From JAWLGW01 sp964569055 (lineage in GTDB: Bacteria > Planctomycetota > J058): a stretch of 30,670 nucleotides of DNA. Below the pieces are notes generated by a model. The model had not been told where the DNA came from. It ran no database searches and worked only from the letters and a program-made list of their open reading frames with translations. Positions 8,015 to 15,593 of the stretch are shown piece after piece (position 1 is the first letter of the stretch; each line of letters opens with the position of its first letter). Position numbers and translations under genes: made by a program. Location of the stretch: positions 1-30,670 of the forward strand of contig CAZMSZ010000045.1 of assembly GCA_964569055.1 (NCBI GenBank), written 5' to 3'.

Positions 8015-8020
8015 TACAAT
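8015..8020 (+). promoter_or_regulatory. Candidate -10 element TACAAT for the response regulator gene
   Basis: GGTACAAT lies 35 bp before the TTG start. It matches the sigma-70 -10 pattern at 5 of 6 positions and stands out in this GC-rich gap. A -35 is not obvious. Confidence 0.5.
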
Positions 8021-8055
8021 CGCCGGCCTGGTTGCTGCGCCGAAGGGGCGATGGC

Positions 8056-8787
8056 TTGAAGGTCCTGCTGGTCGACGACTCCACCCTCTCCCGCAAGGTG
8101 CAGGCGAAGGTCCTGCGCGAGGTGGGGCTCGAGGACGTCCTCGAGGCCAAGAACGGCCTCGACGCCCTGCGCAAGCTGGAAGAGCTGCAGTACGGGGTCG
8201 ACCTGCTGCTGACCGACTGGAACATGCCCGGCATGGACGGGATCACCCTGATCACGAACGTGCGCAAGGTGCCCCAGGGCAAGACGCTCCCGATCATCGT
8301 GATCTCCAGCGAGGGCGAGGAGGAGAAGATCGGGCAGGCCTTCTCGGTGGGCGCGAGCAGCTACGTCACCAAGCCGTTCAAGAAGGAGGTCCTGGCCCGC
8401 AAGATCCAGGCGGTCCAGGCGATCGCCGAGATCGAGACCAGCCCGCCGCCGAGCGGCAGCGACCGCCCGCTGATCGAGGGCGACCTCGAGCGGCTGGGCC
8501 TGGCCGAGCTGGTCAACTTCCTCAACTTCTCCAAGAAGACCGGCGAGCTGGTGATCGACTTCGAGGGCGGCGACGCCGGGATGTCGTTCGACGCCGGCGA
8601 GGTGAACGAGGCCTGGATCGGCCGGTTCGCCACCGAGGACGCGTTCTTCGCGATCGCGCGCCTCCGCAAGGGCCACTTCCGCTTCCACGAGGGGCGCCCG
8701 CCGCGGCCCAAGCGGCTGCAGAAGAGCACCATGTCGCTCCTGATGGAGGCGATGCGGATCCTCGACGAAGAGGCGGCCGATGGCTGA
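8056..8787 (+). CDS. Response regulator: CheY-like receiver plus DUF4388 (PATAN-type) domain
   Basis: The 243-residue protein starts with a receiver domain that has all key residues: D7/D8, phospho-acceptor D54 in LLLTDWNMPGMDG, S84/S85 in IVISS, and K106 in TKPF. After a short linker a DUF4388 domain spans about residues 140-230 (GDLERLGLAELVNFLNFSKK ... GHFRFHEG). Such proteins regulate through protein contacts rather than DNA binding, often in motility or surface signalling. The start is TTG at 8056 after AAGGGGCG; the ATG five bases earlier meets a stop after one codon. The end overlaps the FHA-GAF gene by 8 bp. No cognate kinase is in the window. Confidence 0.9.
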   Translation: MKVLLVDDSTLSRKVQAKVLREVGLEDVLEAKNGLDALRKLEELQYGVDLLLTDWNMPGMDGITLITNVRKVPQGKTLPIIVISSEGEEEKIGQAFSVGASSYVTKPFKKEVLARKIQAVQAIAEIETSPPPSGSDRPLIEGDLERLGLAELVNFLNFSKKTGELVIDFEGGDAGMSFDAGEVNEAWIGRFATEDAFFAIARLRKGHFRFHEGRPPRPKRLQKSTMSLLMEAMRILDEEAADG

Positions 8788-9766
8788 GCGGGACCGGGGC
8801 GAGGTCCGCCCCGCCCCCGAGCTCAGCCTGGTGTTCGCCGACCGCGACGGGAACCCCGTCGTGTTCGGGATCCCCGAGGGGACCACCACGGTGGGCCGGG
8901 CCGCCGACAACGACCTCGTGCTGAGCGACCCCAGCGTCGGCGCGCACCAGGTCGTGCTCATGCGGCAGGGGAGCCGGGTCGAGCTGCGCGACCTGTTCGC
9001 GGGCGAGACGCGGGTCAACGACCAGCCGCGGCGCAACGGCACGATCGGCCCCGGCGACGTGCTCAGCCTGGGGGCGGTGCGGATGCGCGTCATGAAGGTC
9101 GCGCCCAGCGCGACCACGCAGTCGCTGCGCCGCTCGGGCTCGACCCGGCGACTCGCCACCGGGCGGACCCGCCGCGCCAAGCTCCACCAGGACGGCGGCT
9201 CCTCGGGCGAGGCGCCGCCGCTCGCGCCGACCGAGGCGCTGCGCTCCACCCAGGCGACGCGCCGCCCGGCGGCGCCCGACGGCGGCGACGCCGACGCACG
9301 GCTGGCGCGCGAGCGCGACGCCCGCCGCGCGCGAGCCCTGGCGCGCGCGCGGCAGCTCGCCGACGAGGTCATGAGCCAGGACGACTTCGAGGTGATCCTC
9401 GAGCGCCTCGCCCTCGGCTTCCTCGACGTGTTCTCCGCCGACCGCGCCGTCACGCTCCTGTTCGAGGAGGACGGCCGCAACCCGCTGCTGGTCGTGGAGC
9501 GGCGGCGCGACGGCACCAACGAGGGCGCGGGGGTCGCGCAGGAGATCATCGACCGCTGCCTGCAGGTCCGCTCGGTGATCCGGATCGCCGGCGGCGCCGA
9601 GGGCCTCGGCGGCCTGGCCGCGCCGCTCGTCACGCAGGGGCGCGCGCTCGGGCTGCTCTACTTCGAGCGCAACACCTTCCAGGGCCTCGCCCTGGCGGCC
9701 GACGACGTGCACATCATGGCGCTCTTGACGAACCTCTCGGCGCTGGTGATCGCGCCCTTGGTGTAG
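8780..9766 (+). CDS. FHA domain plus GAF domain signalling protein
   Basis: The 328-residue protein has an FHA domain at about residues 15-112 (GTTTVGRAADNDLVLSDPSV ... RVNDQPRRNGTIGPGDVLSL). A variable linker rich in R, A and T follows, then a GAF-like domain at about 185-325 (ILERLALGFLDVFSADRAVT ... LAAPLVTQGRALGLLYFER). FHA domains read phosphothreonine; GAF domains bind small ligands or dimerise. The usual S-R-x-H of FHA reads S52-V-G-A-H56, so phosphopeptide binding may be altered. No catalytic output domain follows. The overlap with the receiver-DUF4388 gene points to one signalling unit. The stop lies 1 bp from the convergent peptidase gene. Confidence 0.85.
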   Translation: MAERDRGEVRPAPELSLVFADRDGNPVVFGIPEGTTTVGRAADNDLVLSDPSVGAHQVVLMRQGSRVELRDLFAGETRVNDQPRRNGTIGPGDVLSLGAVRMRVMKVAPSATTQSLRRSGSTRRLATGRTRRAKLHQDGGSSGEAPPLAPTEALRSTQATRRPAAPDGGDADARLARERDARRARALARARQLADEVMSQDDFEVILERLALGFLDVFSADRAVTLLFEEDGRNPLLVVERRRDGTNEGAGVAQEIIDRCLQVRSVIRIAGGAEGLGGLAAPLVTQGRALGLLYFERNTFQGLALAADDVHIMALLTNLSALVIAPLV

Positions 9767-9767
9767 C

Positions 9768-10439
9768 TCAGAGCAGCAGCTCGATCCCGAGCCGCGCCAG
9801 CCCTTCGCTGGCGGGGATGCAGTACGCGACGGACTCCGCGGCGGCGGGCGCCAGGCAACTGCGGACCTCGGAGCCGAGGAACCCGATCAGCTCGCCTTGC
9901 TCGGTGATCACGGGCGCGCCCGAGTCGCCCGGGAGGGGGCCTCCCTGCGGCGAGGGCCGCAACAGGATCGAGAACTGCAGCTCGAACGCGCGCGGCCCGA
10001 AGATCGGGTGGGGCAGGCGCTCTTGGGTGCGGGCGCTCGCCACCTCACCGACGTGGAGGCCCGTCCGGGCCCCCACCACGAACACCGGCGCGCCCTCCAC
10101 GGGCGCCGCGAGGCCGGTCAGCCGGTCGACCCCCGTCGCGAGGACCACCTCGCCGGGCAAGCGGTCGGCCGGCTCGGGCGGCAGGGCCAGCAGCTGCGCG
10201 GCGGCGAGGTCCGCGACGGCGCGCGTGGCGCTGACGAGCGAGTCGCCGGTCCAGCGCGCGTTCGACGCGCGAGGGCGACCGAGGCGACGCGACAGGACGT
10301 GCCAGGCCGGCCCGGACGACCTCGCGCGTAGCACGTGGTCGCAGCTCACCAGGAAGAACGCGGCCCCGCGGCGACCGTAGCAGCCCAAGGTGCCGTACGT
10401 GTCGTGCGCCAGCGCATGGGTGACGTCGCGCCCGATCAC
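9768..10439 (-). CDS. Trypsin-like serine peptidase, cytoplasmic
   Basis: The 223-residue protein has a chymotrypsin/trypsin fold signature: GTLGCYG strand, FLVSCDHVL with catalytic His35, a likely Asp in VADLAAAQL (D77), and GPLPGDSGAPVI with catalytic Ser173. No signal peptide or membrane helix is present, so it should act inside the cell. Bacterial peptidases with GTLG near the N-terminus and HVLA/GDSG motifs occur beside or fused to conflict-system ATPases. I chose the GTG at 10439 for its GAGG-containing upstream sequence; the open frame reaches 10487, where no such sequence is seen. It is divergent from the NACHT gene, with a 239-bp shared control region. A substrate cannot be read from the sequence. 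Confidence 0.75.
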   Translation of the reverse strand: MIGRDVTHALAHDTYGTLGCYGRRGAAFFLVSCDHVLRARSSGPAWHVLSRRLGRPRASNARWTGDSLVSATRAVADLAAAQLLALPPEPADRLPGEVVLATGVDRLTGLAAPVEGAPVFVVGARTGLHVGEVASARTQERLPHPIFGPRAFELQFSILLRPSPQGGPLPGDSGAPVITEQGELIGFLGSEVRSCLAPAAAESVAYCIPASEGLARLGIELLL

Positions 10440-10583
10440 GCGCCTCGCCCTCCCCGCCGCGCACGCGCCGCCGCAAGGCCGTCGCACCGCGCCCGGAGCG
10501 TCGCGAGCTCTCGAACCACTGAACCCCCGCCGCTGCGCGGCGACGAGCCTCCCAGGCGGCGCTCACGATCGGAACGCAGGGCA

Positions 10584-10610
10584 CCGGGAATCCCCGGGAA
10601 CTAACCGGGA
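10584..10610 (+). repeat. Three helically phased CCGGGA(A) direct repeats
   Basis: CCGGGAA at 10584, CCGGGAA at 10594 and CCGGGA at 10605 are spaced 10 and 11 bp apart, about one helical turn each. They lie between the divergent peptidase and HTH-NACHT genes, about 40-65 bp upstream of the NACHT -10. They may be an operator for the HTH domain or another regulator. Confidence 0.5.
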
Positions 10611-10649
10611 TCTTCGCGCTCAACCTGCAGAGCTGGAGGCACTTGGGGC

Positions 10650-10655
10650 TACACT
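10650..10655 (+). promoter_or_regulatory. Candidate -10 element TACACT for the NACHT gene
   Basis: GGCTACACT is followed after 23 bp by the GTG start, with AGGAG (10667-10671) in between at good spacing. No clear -35 is seen; the CCGGGA repeats upstream might bind an activator. Confidence 0.4.
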
Positions 10656-10678
10656 GCGGCGCGACGAGGAGCGGGAGC

Positions 10679-13414
10679 GTGGCGGGGGTTCGGCCCAACG
10701 GGGAGCTCGTCCGCGGGCTGCGGGAGCAGCGCGGCTGGAGCCAGGAGGCGCTCGCCCAGCGCGCGGTGGTGGACGTGCAGACCCTGCGGCGGATCGAGCG
10801 GGGCGGCCCGGTCCGACGCGCCTCGCTGCTGAAGGTCGCGGCGGCCCTCGAGCTGACGATCGGTGAGCTGCTCGCCGCGGAGCCCCCGGCGCAGAGCAGG
10901 GAGGACGCGGCGACCCGGCGGCTGCGGGCGGCCACGGCGGCGCACTGCGGGGGCGCGAACCTGGCGACCGGGATCGCCTCGGGCCGGGTGCTCCCGCTCC
11001 GGGAGTTCGCGGTGGCGCGGACGTTGGCGCTCTGTGCGGCGCGGCCGCAGGAGGCGGCGCGCAGCCTGCTCCGGAGCTCGCGGGGCGACGCGGTAGGGCG
11101 CTGGCTCGTGATCGGTGAGGCGGGGGCGGGGAAGACCACCTTCCTGCAGCAGCTCGGGCTGGAGCTCGCCGGCGCAGACGAGGCGCTGCCGCTGGTCGTG
11201 CGACTCGGGGCGCTCGCGCAAGAGCCGGTCGACGCCCAGGCGCCCGAGGCGCTGCTTCGGCTGCTCTCGGAGCGGGATCGAGAGGTCGCCGCCGCCCAGG
11301 CCGCGCGCGGACGGGTCGCGCTGCTCCTCGACGGGCTGGACGAGGTGCTGCCCGCGCGGCGCGAGCAGGTGCGCGGCCTGCTCGCGGTCGCCGCGGCGAG
11401 CTGGCCCTGCCCGATCGTGGTGACCAGCCGACCGCACGGCGTCAGGTGCCCCGGCGGGTTCGAGCTGGCGGCCCTCAACCCGCTCGACGACGCGCAGGTC
11501 GGCCAGCTCTTGAGCCGCTGGCGCGAGGCGGGCGGCGAGCGGCCGGCCGCGCCCCCGAGCTGGGGGGCCACCTTGGGCGAGCTGCGGCGCAACCCGCTGC
11601 TGCTGACGTTCGCGGCGCTGTTGCTCGAGCGCGGCGCGGCGGTCCGCGGAGGCTGGCCGACCACGCGGCACGCGCTGTTCGAGCAGACGCTGAGCCTCCT
11701 GCTCGAGGCCCTGCACCGCCCCGAGACGTCGCCGCGCATGACCGACCTCGCGGCGGCGACCGAGGCGCTCGAGCACCTCGCCTACCGGTGGACCGAGGAG
11801 GGCGTCCTGGCCGAGTCGAAGTCCCGGCTGGCGGCCAGGCTGCGCGAGGACGCGCCCCTGTGGGCCAGGATCGCGCGGGTGCCGCGCTGGGCCGGCGGGC
11901 CCGAGGCGCTCCTCGACGAGCTGGCGGACCGGAGCGGGGTCCTCGGCCAGCACGACGGGGTCGGGACGCCCTGGCGCTTCTGGCACCGCAGCCTGCAGGA
12001 GCTGCTCGCGGCGCGGCACCTCGCGCGCCGCGCCGCGCAGGGGGAGCCCGCCCTGGCCGAGGTGCTCGAGGCGGCGCGCGCCGTCCGCCGTGGGGGCGAG
12101 CGCGCCCACTGGGTCGAGCCGTTCGCGTTCCTGTGCGGGGAGCTCGCGCGCCCCGACGCGGCGCTGTTGGCCTTGGCGGAGGCCGACCCCGAGATCGCCG
12201 TGCGCGGGCTCGAGGCCGCGCGCCGGGTCGAGCCCGCCACGTTGCGCGAGCTCGCGGCGCGCACCGTCCAGCGCGAGGACGCGCGCCCGCGCGCGCGCAT
12301 GCTCACCGAGGGCATGCGGCACTGGTGGGGCACGGTCGGAGACTCGGCGCGCTCGGGGCTGGTCAAGGCGATCGAATACCAGGTCGGCGGGTGGATCGGC
12401 GAGGACGCCGCGGCGCAAGGTCACCTCAGGGCGCTGGCCGCAGCGCTCGCGCGCCCCCACGCGGACGCGATGGAGGTGGACGGGGCGCTCGACGCGCTCG
12501 CCCGCGCGCTCCCCTGCTTCGGGGCGCCCCTGCGCGGCACGGTCTACCTGCAGCTCCCTCGCTTGCTGCGACGCGAGCAGGCCGTCGCGCTGGCGCTCGA
12601 GCTGTGGGGCGTCGCGCTGGAGCGCGGGGTCGACATGGCCGAGGAGCTGTTCTTCCTGGCCGAGGTGCTGGCGCAGCTCGGCGCGGACGCCGCCGCCTTG
12701 TACGAGCGGCTCGGCGCGCCGCCCGCGGACCTGATCGAGTGGTGCCGAGTCCCGGCGGGGGAGCACCTGATTGGGGGGCGGGCCGAGGAGGGGTTCCCCT
12801 GGGAGCGGCCCGCGCACCGGGTCACGTTCCGGCGCGGGTGGCTGGCCGGCGCCACGCCGGTGACCAACGCGCAGTTCGCCGTGTTCGACGCGACCCACGC
12901 GCCACCCCCGCACGCTCGCGACGACTGGGGGCGCGCGCCGGTCGTGGACGTCAGCTGGTACGGCGCGGTGGCGTTCACCCGCTGGCTCGCCTGGCACGGC
13001 GCCATCGGCGCGCGGCTCCCGACCGAGGCCGAGTGGGAGTACATGGCGCGAGCCGGGACGAGCACGGCCTACTGGAGCGGCGACGCCGAGCAGGACCTGG
13101 CGGCCGTGGGCTGGTACCGGGAGAACTCCGAGGGGCGCCTGCGGGCGGTGGGCGGCAAGCCTCCCAACGCGTGGGGCCTGCACGACGTGCACGGGAACGT
13201 GTGGGAGTGGGTGCACGACTGGTACGGCCCGTACGAGCCGGCGCCCGCGGTCGAGCCGAGGGGGCCCAGCTACGGCGCCTGCCGTGTGCTCCGCGGCGGC
13301 TCCTTCGCGTGGGACCCGGCGTGGGCCCGCTCGGCGCACCGCGCCTGGCTCCCCCCCGACGCGCGCTCCGACGATTCGGGGTTCCGGGTGGTCCGTGTCC
13401 CCGACGGGCCGTGA
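10679..13414 (+). CDS. HTH-NACHT ATPase-helical-FGE-like protein (bacterial NLR-type)
   Basis: The 911-residue protein reads, in order: an XRE-type HTH (residues 7-67, GELVRGLREQRGWSQEALAQ); a NACHT ATPase with Walker A GEAGAGKT (146-153), Walker B LLLDGLDEV (215-223) and sensor IVVTSRP (246-252); a winged-helix-like part ending in FWHRSLQELLAARHLA (near 434), the NLR F-H-x-x-x-Q-E-x-x-A-A motif; a helical sensor-like region (about 450-680); and a C-terminal FGE-sulfatase/C-type-lectin-like domain (about 684-911) with PTEAEWEYMARAG, NVWEWVHDWYG, RVLRGGSF and GFRVVRV. The stretch that holds the catalytic cysteines in true FGE enzymes lacks them. The GTG at 10679 follows AGGAG by 7 bp. The architecture matches predicted prokaryotic immune or conflict STAND ATPases. 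The trigger and the outcome are unknown. Confidence 0.85.
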   Translation: MAGVRPNGELVRGLREQRGWSQEALAQRAVVDVQTLRRIERGGPVRRASLLKVAAALELTIGELLAAEPPAQSREDAATRRLRAATAAHCGGANLATGIASGRVLPLREFAVARTLALCAARPQEAARSLLRSSRGDAVGRWLVIGEAGAGKTTFLQQLGLELAGADEALPLVVRLGALAQEPVDAQAPEALLRLLSERDREVAAAQAARGRVALLLDGLDEVLPARREQVRGLLAVAAASWPCPIVVTSRPHGVRCPGGFELAALNPLDDAQVGQLLSRWREAGGERPAAPPSWGATLGELRRNPLLLTFAALLLERGAAVRGGWPTTRHALFEQTLSLLLEALHRPETSPRMTDLAAATEALEHLAYRWTEEGVLAESKSRLAARLREDAPLWARIARVPRWAGGPEALLDELADRSGVLGQHDGVGTPWRFWHRSLQELLAARHLARRAAQGEPALAEVLEAARAVRRGGERAHWVEPFAFLCGELARPDAALLALAEADPEIAVRGLEAARRVEPATLRELAARTVQREDARPRARMLTEGMRHWWGTVGDSARSGLVKAIEYQVGGWIGEDAAAQGHLRALAAALARPHADAMEVDGALDALARALPCFGAPLRGTVYLQLPRLLRREQAVALALELWGVALERGVDMAEELFFLAEVLAQLGADAAALYERLGAPPADLIEWCRVPAGEHLIGGRAEEGFPWERPAHRVTFRRGWLAGATPVTNAQFAVFDATHAPPPHARDDWGRAPVVDVSWYGAVAFTRWLAWHGAIGARLPTEAEWEYMARAGTSTAYWSGDAEQDLAAVGWYRENSEGRLRAVGGKPPNAWGLHDVHGNVWEWVHDWYGPYEPAPAVEPRGPSYGACRVLRGGSFAWDPAWARSAHRAWLPPDARSDDSGFRVVRVPDGP

Positions 13415-13434
13415 GCGGCGTCTGACCGTCGGGG
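13399..13434. terminator. Bidirectional terminator candidate between the NACHT and kinase genes
   Basis: CCCCGACGG (13399-13407) and CCGTCGGGG (13426-13434) form a perfect 9-bp inverted repeat with an 18-nt loop that includes the NACHT stop codon. It sits where two convergent genes end. No U tract is present. Confidence 0.5.
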
Positions 13435-13451
13435 CCGCGCCGAGGGCGCGC

Positions 13452-15440
13452 TTACTCCGCCGCCTCGAGCCGCGCGAGCAGCCGCTTGCGCAGGCCGGCC
13501 AGCAGGGCGCGGCGCTCCGCGGGCTGGCGGCGGATCAGCTGCAGGGCCTCGAGCCAGCCTGCGCGGTCGTCCTGCTCCAGGGCCTGCTTGCAGGCCACGC
13601 CGGCCTCCCAGCAGGTGAGCTCCGCCCGGTCCCGCTCGCGGCTGCGGCCCGCGCTGCCGTAGCCCTTGCCCTCACCCCCGCTCCCAGGGGTGCCGGCGGT
13701 GCCGAGCCCGTCGGGATCGGGCTTGCTGCTCCCGGGCAGGCGCGCGCTCGGCGGCGGCAGCGCGCTGTCGCTCGTCTCGTCGTCCCAGGCGCCGCCCGCT
13801 TGCTCGGGCTCGGCCTGCTCCTGCTCGACCACCAGATCCGGCGAGGGGCGGGCCGGCTCGCTCGGAGCCGGGGGCGCCGCCGCCGCGGCTTCGCTCGCGA
13901 CGGCGCCGCTCGGCGCGGCCACGTCGGCCGGCGCGAGGGTCGCTCGCAGCCGACGCGCGAGGTCCGCCACCTGCTCCAGGACCTCGTCGCGCGCGAACAC
14001 CACCGGCGAGGGGAACGGGATCGCCCGTCCCTCGCGGTCCTCGAGGCGCGTCGTGAGCCCGATCTTGTCGTCGACCGCGTAGAAGCTGCCGCCCACCCAC
14101 ACGTGGCCGTCGACCTGGCGCAGCAGCGCCGCGCCGCTGATCGGGCTCGCGCTCGCCTCGCGCCCGCGCACGACCTCGACCCCCGGGCTCTGGGTCAGCT
14201 CGCTGGCGACGAACTCGGGGAGCGCGTCGGAGAGCCAGCTCAGCTCGGCGTCGTCGGCGCCGTTCGACCACGCCAGCACCGCGACGCGGACCGGCTCGCC
14301 GGCCGCGCGCTCGCCGGCGCGCCGGCCCGTGCCGAGGGCCAGCGCGCTCACCAGGCCCGCCGTCAGGAGCGCGCCCGCCGCGACCGCGAGGGCCGCGGCC
14401 AGGCGCCCGCCGCCCAGGCCGCTGGGGGCGGGCCGCCTCGGGGTCCGGGTGGGTGCCTCGGCGCCGGTGAGCGCCAGCGTGGCCGCGGCGGGATCGACGG
14501 GCGGCTGCGGGGGCGGGCTTCCCTCGAGCACCGTGACCGCCGTGGGGGCGCTCCCCGGGTCGGCCGCGGCCGGTCGCGCGGCCAGGGCGCGGAGCGGGTC
14601 GTCCTCGGGCGCGGGCTCGGGCAGCGCGGCGGCGAACGCCTCGAGCTCGCTCGCCAGCGCCGCCGCGCCCTCGCCGCGGGCGAGCGGGTCCTTGGCGAGG
14701 AGGCGCATCACGGCCGCGCCGAGGGCGGCCGGCAGGTCGGGCACGTCGAGCGGCGCGGGCGGCTCGGTGAGGATCTTGTGGAACAGCCCCAGCGGCGTCG
14801 CCGCCTCGTGCGGCGTGCGCCCGGCCAGGAGCTCGTACAGGACCACGCCCAGCGAGTACAGGTCGGAGGCGGGGGTGACCTCGCCCAGGTTGCACTGCTC
14901 GGGGGAGGCGTAGCGCGGCGTGCCGAGGAACACGCCGCTGGTCGTGATCCGCTGGTCGACCGGGCGGGCCAGGCCGAAGTCGGCCAGCTTGGGCGCCCCC
15001 TCGCGCGTGAGGAGCACGTTCTCGGGCTTGATGTCCCGGTGCACGACCCCCTGGTTGTGCGCGGCGGCCAGGCCGCGGGCCGCGCCGGCCACCAGCTCGC
15101 AGGCGCGCCGCGGCGCGAGCGCGCCGCGCTCGCGCGTCAGCTCGGCCAGCGAGCAGCCGTCGATCCGCTCGAGCGCGATGTAGGCCAGGCCCTGCTCCTG
15201 GCCCGCCCCGTAGACCTGCACCACGTTGGGGTGGTTGAGGCGGGCGGCGGTGCGGGCCTCGCGCACGAACCGCTCCACGTACTGCGGGTCGGCGGCGAGG
15301 TGCCCGGCCAGGACCTTGATCGCGACCGGGCGGTCGAGGGTGAGGTCCCGCCCCGCGTACACCGCGCCCATGCCGCCGCGCCCGAGCGGCTGCTCGGTCA
15401 CGAACGGTCCGAGGCGAGTTCCTGGGGGCAGCTCGGTCAC
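13452..15440 (-). CDS. Transmembrane Ser/Thr protein kinase with TolB-N-like extracytoplasmic domain
   Basis: The 662-residue protein starts with a complete Hanks-type kinase domain: glycine loop LGRGGMGAVY, K42 in VAIKVL, catalytic HRDIKPEN with D136, DFG at D154, and GTPRYASPEQ. After a low-complexity linker comes one membrane helix at about residues 347-370. The outer part opens with a TolB-N/FlgO-like domain (VRVAVLAWSNGADDAELSWL) that may sense a ligand or envelope state. A disordered P/A/E-rich stretch and a helical tail with two Cys follow. The GTG start at 15440 has GAGG upstream. It is convergent with the NACHT gene and divergent from the TRAP operon. Substrates are unknown. Confidence 0.9.
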   Translation of the reverse strand: MTELPPGTRLGPFVTEQPLGRGGMGAVYAGRDLTLDRPVAIKVLAGHLAADPQYVERFVREARTAARLNHPNVVQVYGAGQEQGLAYIALERIDGCSLAELTRERGALAPRRACELVAGAARGLAAAHNQGVVHRDIKPENVLLTREGAPKLADFGLARPVDQRITTSGVFLGTPRYASPEQCNLGEVTPASDLYSLGVVLYELLAGRTPHEAATPLGLFHKILTEPPAPLDVPDLPAALGAAVMRLLAKDPLARGEGAAALASELEAFAAALPEPAPEDDPLRALAARPAAADPGSAPTAVTVLEGSPPPQPPVDPAAATLALTGAEAPTRTPRRPAPSGLGGGRLAAALAVAAGALLTAGLVSALALGTGRRAGERAAGEPVRVAVLAWSNGADDAELSWLSDALPEFVASELTQSPGVEVVRGREASASPISGAALLRQVDGHVWVGGSFYAVDDKIGLTTRLEDREGRAIPFPSPVVFARDEVLEQVADLARRLRATLAPADVAAPSGAVASEAAAAAPPAPSEPARPSPDLVVEQEQAEPEQAGGAWDDETSDSALPPPSARLPGSSKPDPDGLGTAGTPGSGGEGKGYGSAGRSRERDRAELTCWEAGVACKQALEQDDRAGWLEALQLIRRQPAERRALLAGLRKRLLARLEAAE

Positions 15441-15467
15441 GAACCTCGGCGCGCCACGCGCCGCGCG

Positions 15468-15473
15468 AGTGTA
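15468..15473 (-). promoter_or_regulatory. Candidate -10 element TACACT for the kinase gene
   Basis: On the minus strand GTTACACTCG lies 27 bp before the GTG start, with GAGG in between. The hexamer is the same as that before the NACHT gene. No clear -35 is seen. Confidence 0.4.
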
Positions 15474-15535
15474 ACGCTCGCGCCAGCCTCGCTCGGCGGT
15501 TCCGGGCCGCCCTTTCCTCGATCCGGGGGCGCGGG

Positions 15536-15570
15536 TAGAATTCGCCCCCGCTTCGCGCCGGAGCTATCTT
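15536..15570 (+). promoter_or_regulatory. Two candidate -10 elements before the TRAP operon
   Basis: TAGAAT at 15536-15541 (in GGGTAGAAT) and TATCTT at 15565-15570 (in GCTATCTT) both lie upstream of the AAGGAG and ATG of the first gene. Either or both could start the operon. A weak -35 (TTTCCT, 15513-15518) is 17 bp before the first. Confidence 0.4.
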
Positions 15571-15593
15571 CCGTCGCTTCAAGGAGTAGGACC

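Noticed and set aside
7917..8055. A possible rpmH upstream of rnpA
   Set aside because: The gap translates to nothing like ribosomal protein L34, and it holds the promoters of two divergent genes.
10440..10487. Longer start for the trypsin-like peptidase (GTG at 10487)
   Set aside because: It lacks a ribosome-binding site and adds a Cys/Arg-rich segment. The GTG at 10439 is better placed.
10649..13339. An 896-codon minus-strand open frame opposite the NACHT gene
   Set aside because: The plus strand has all NACHT, HTH and FGE motifs. The minus frame is low-complexity Arg/Gln/Pro sequence.
13280..13400. Variable region of a diversity-generating retroelement
   Set aside because: No reverse transcriptase and no template-like near-repeat is visible in this window, so it is kept only as something to check.
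13284..15593. Long plus-strand frame running into the small TRAP-operon gene
   Set aside because: It is antisense to the kinase. The real start is the ATG at 15594 with AAGGAG upstream.
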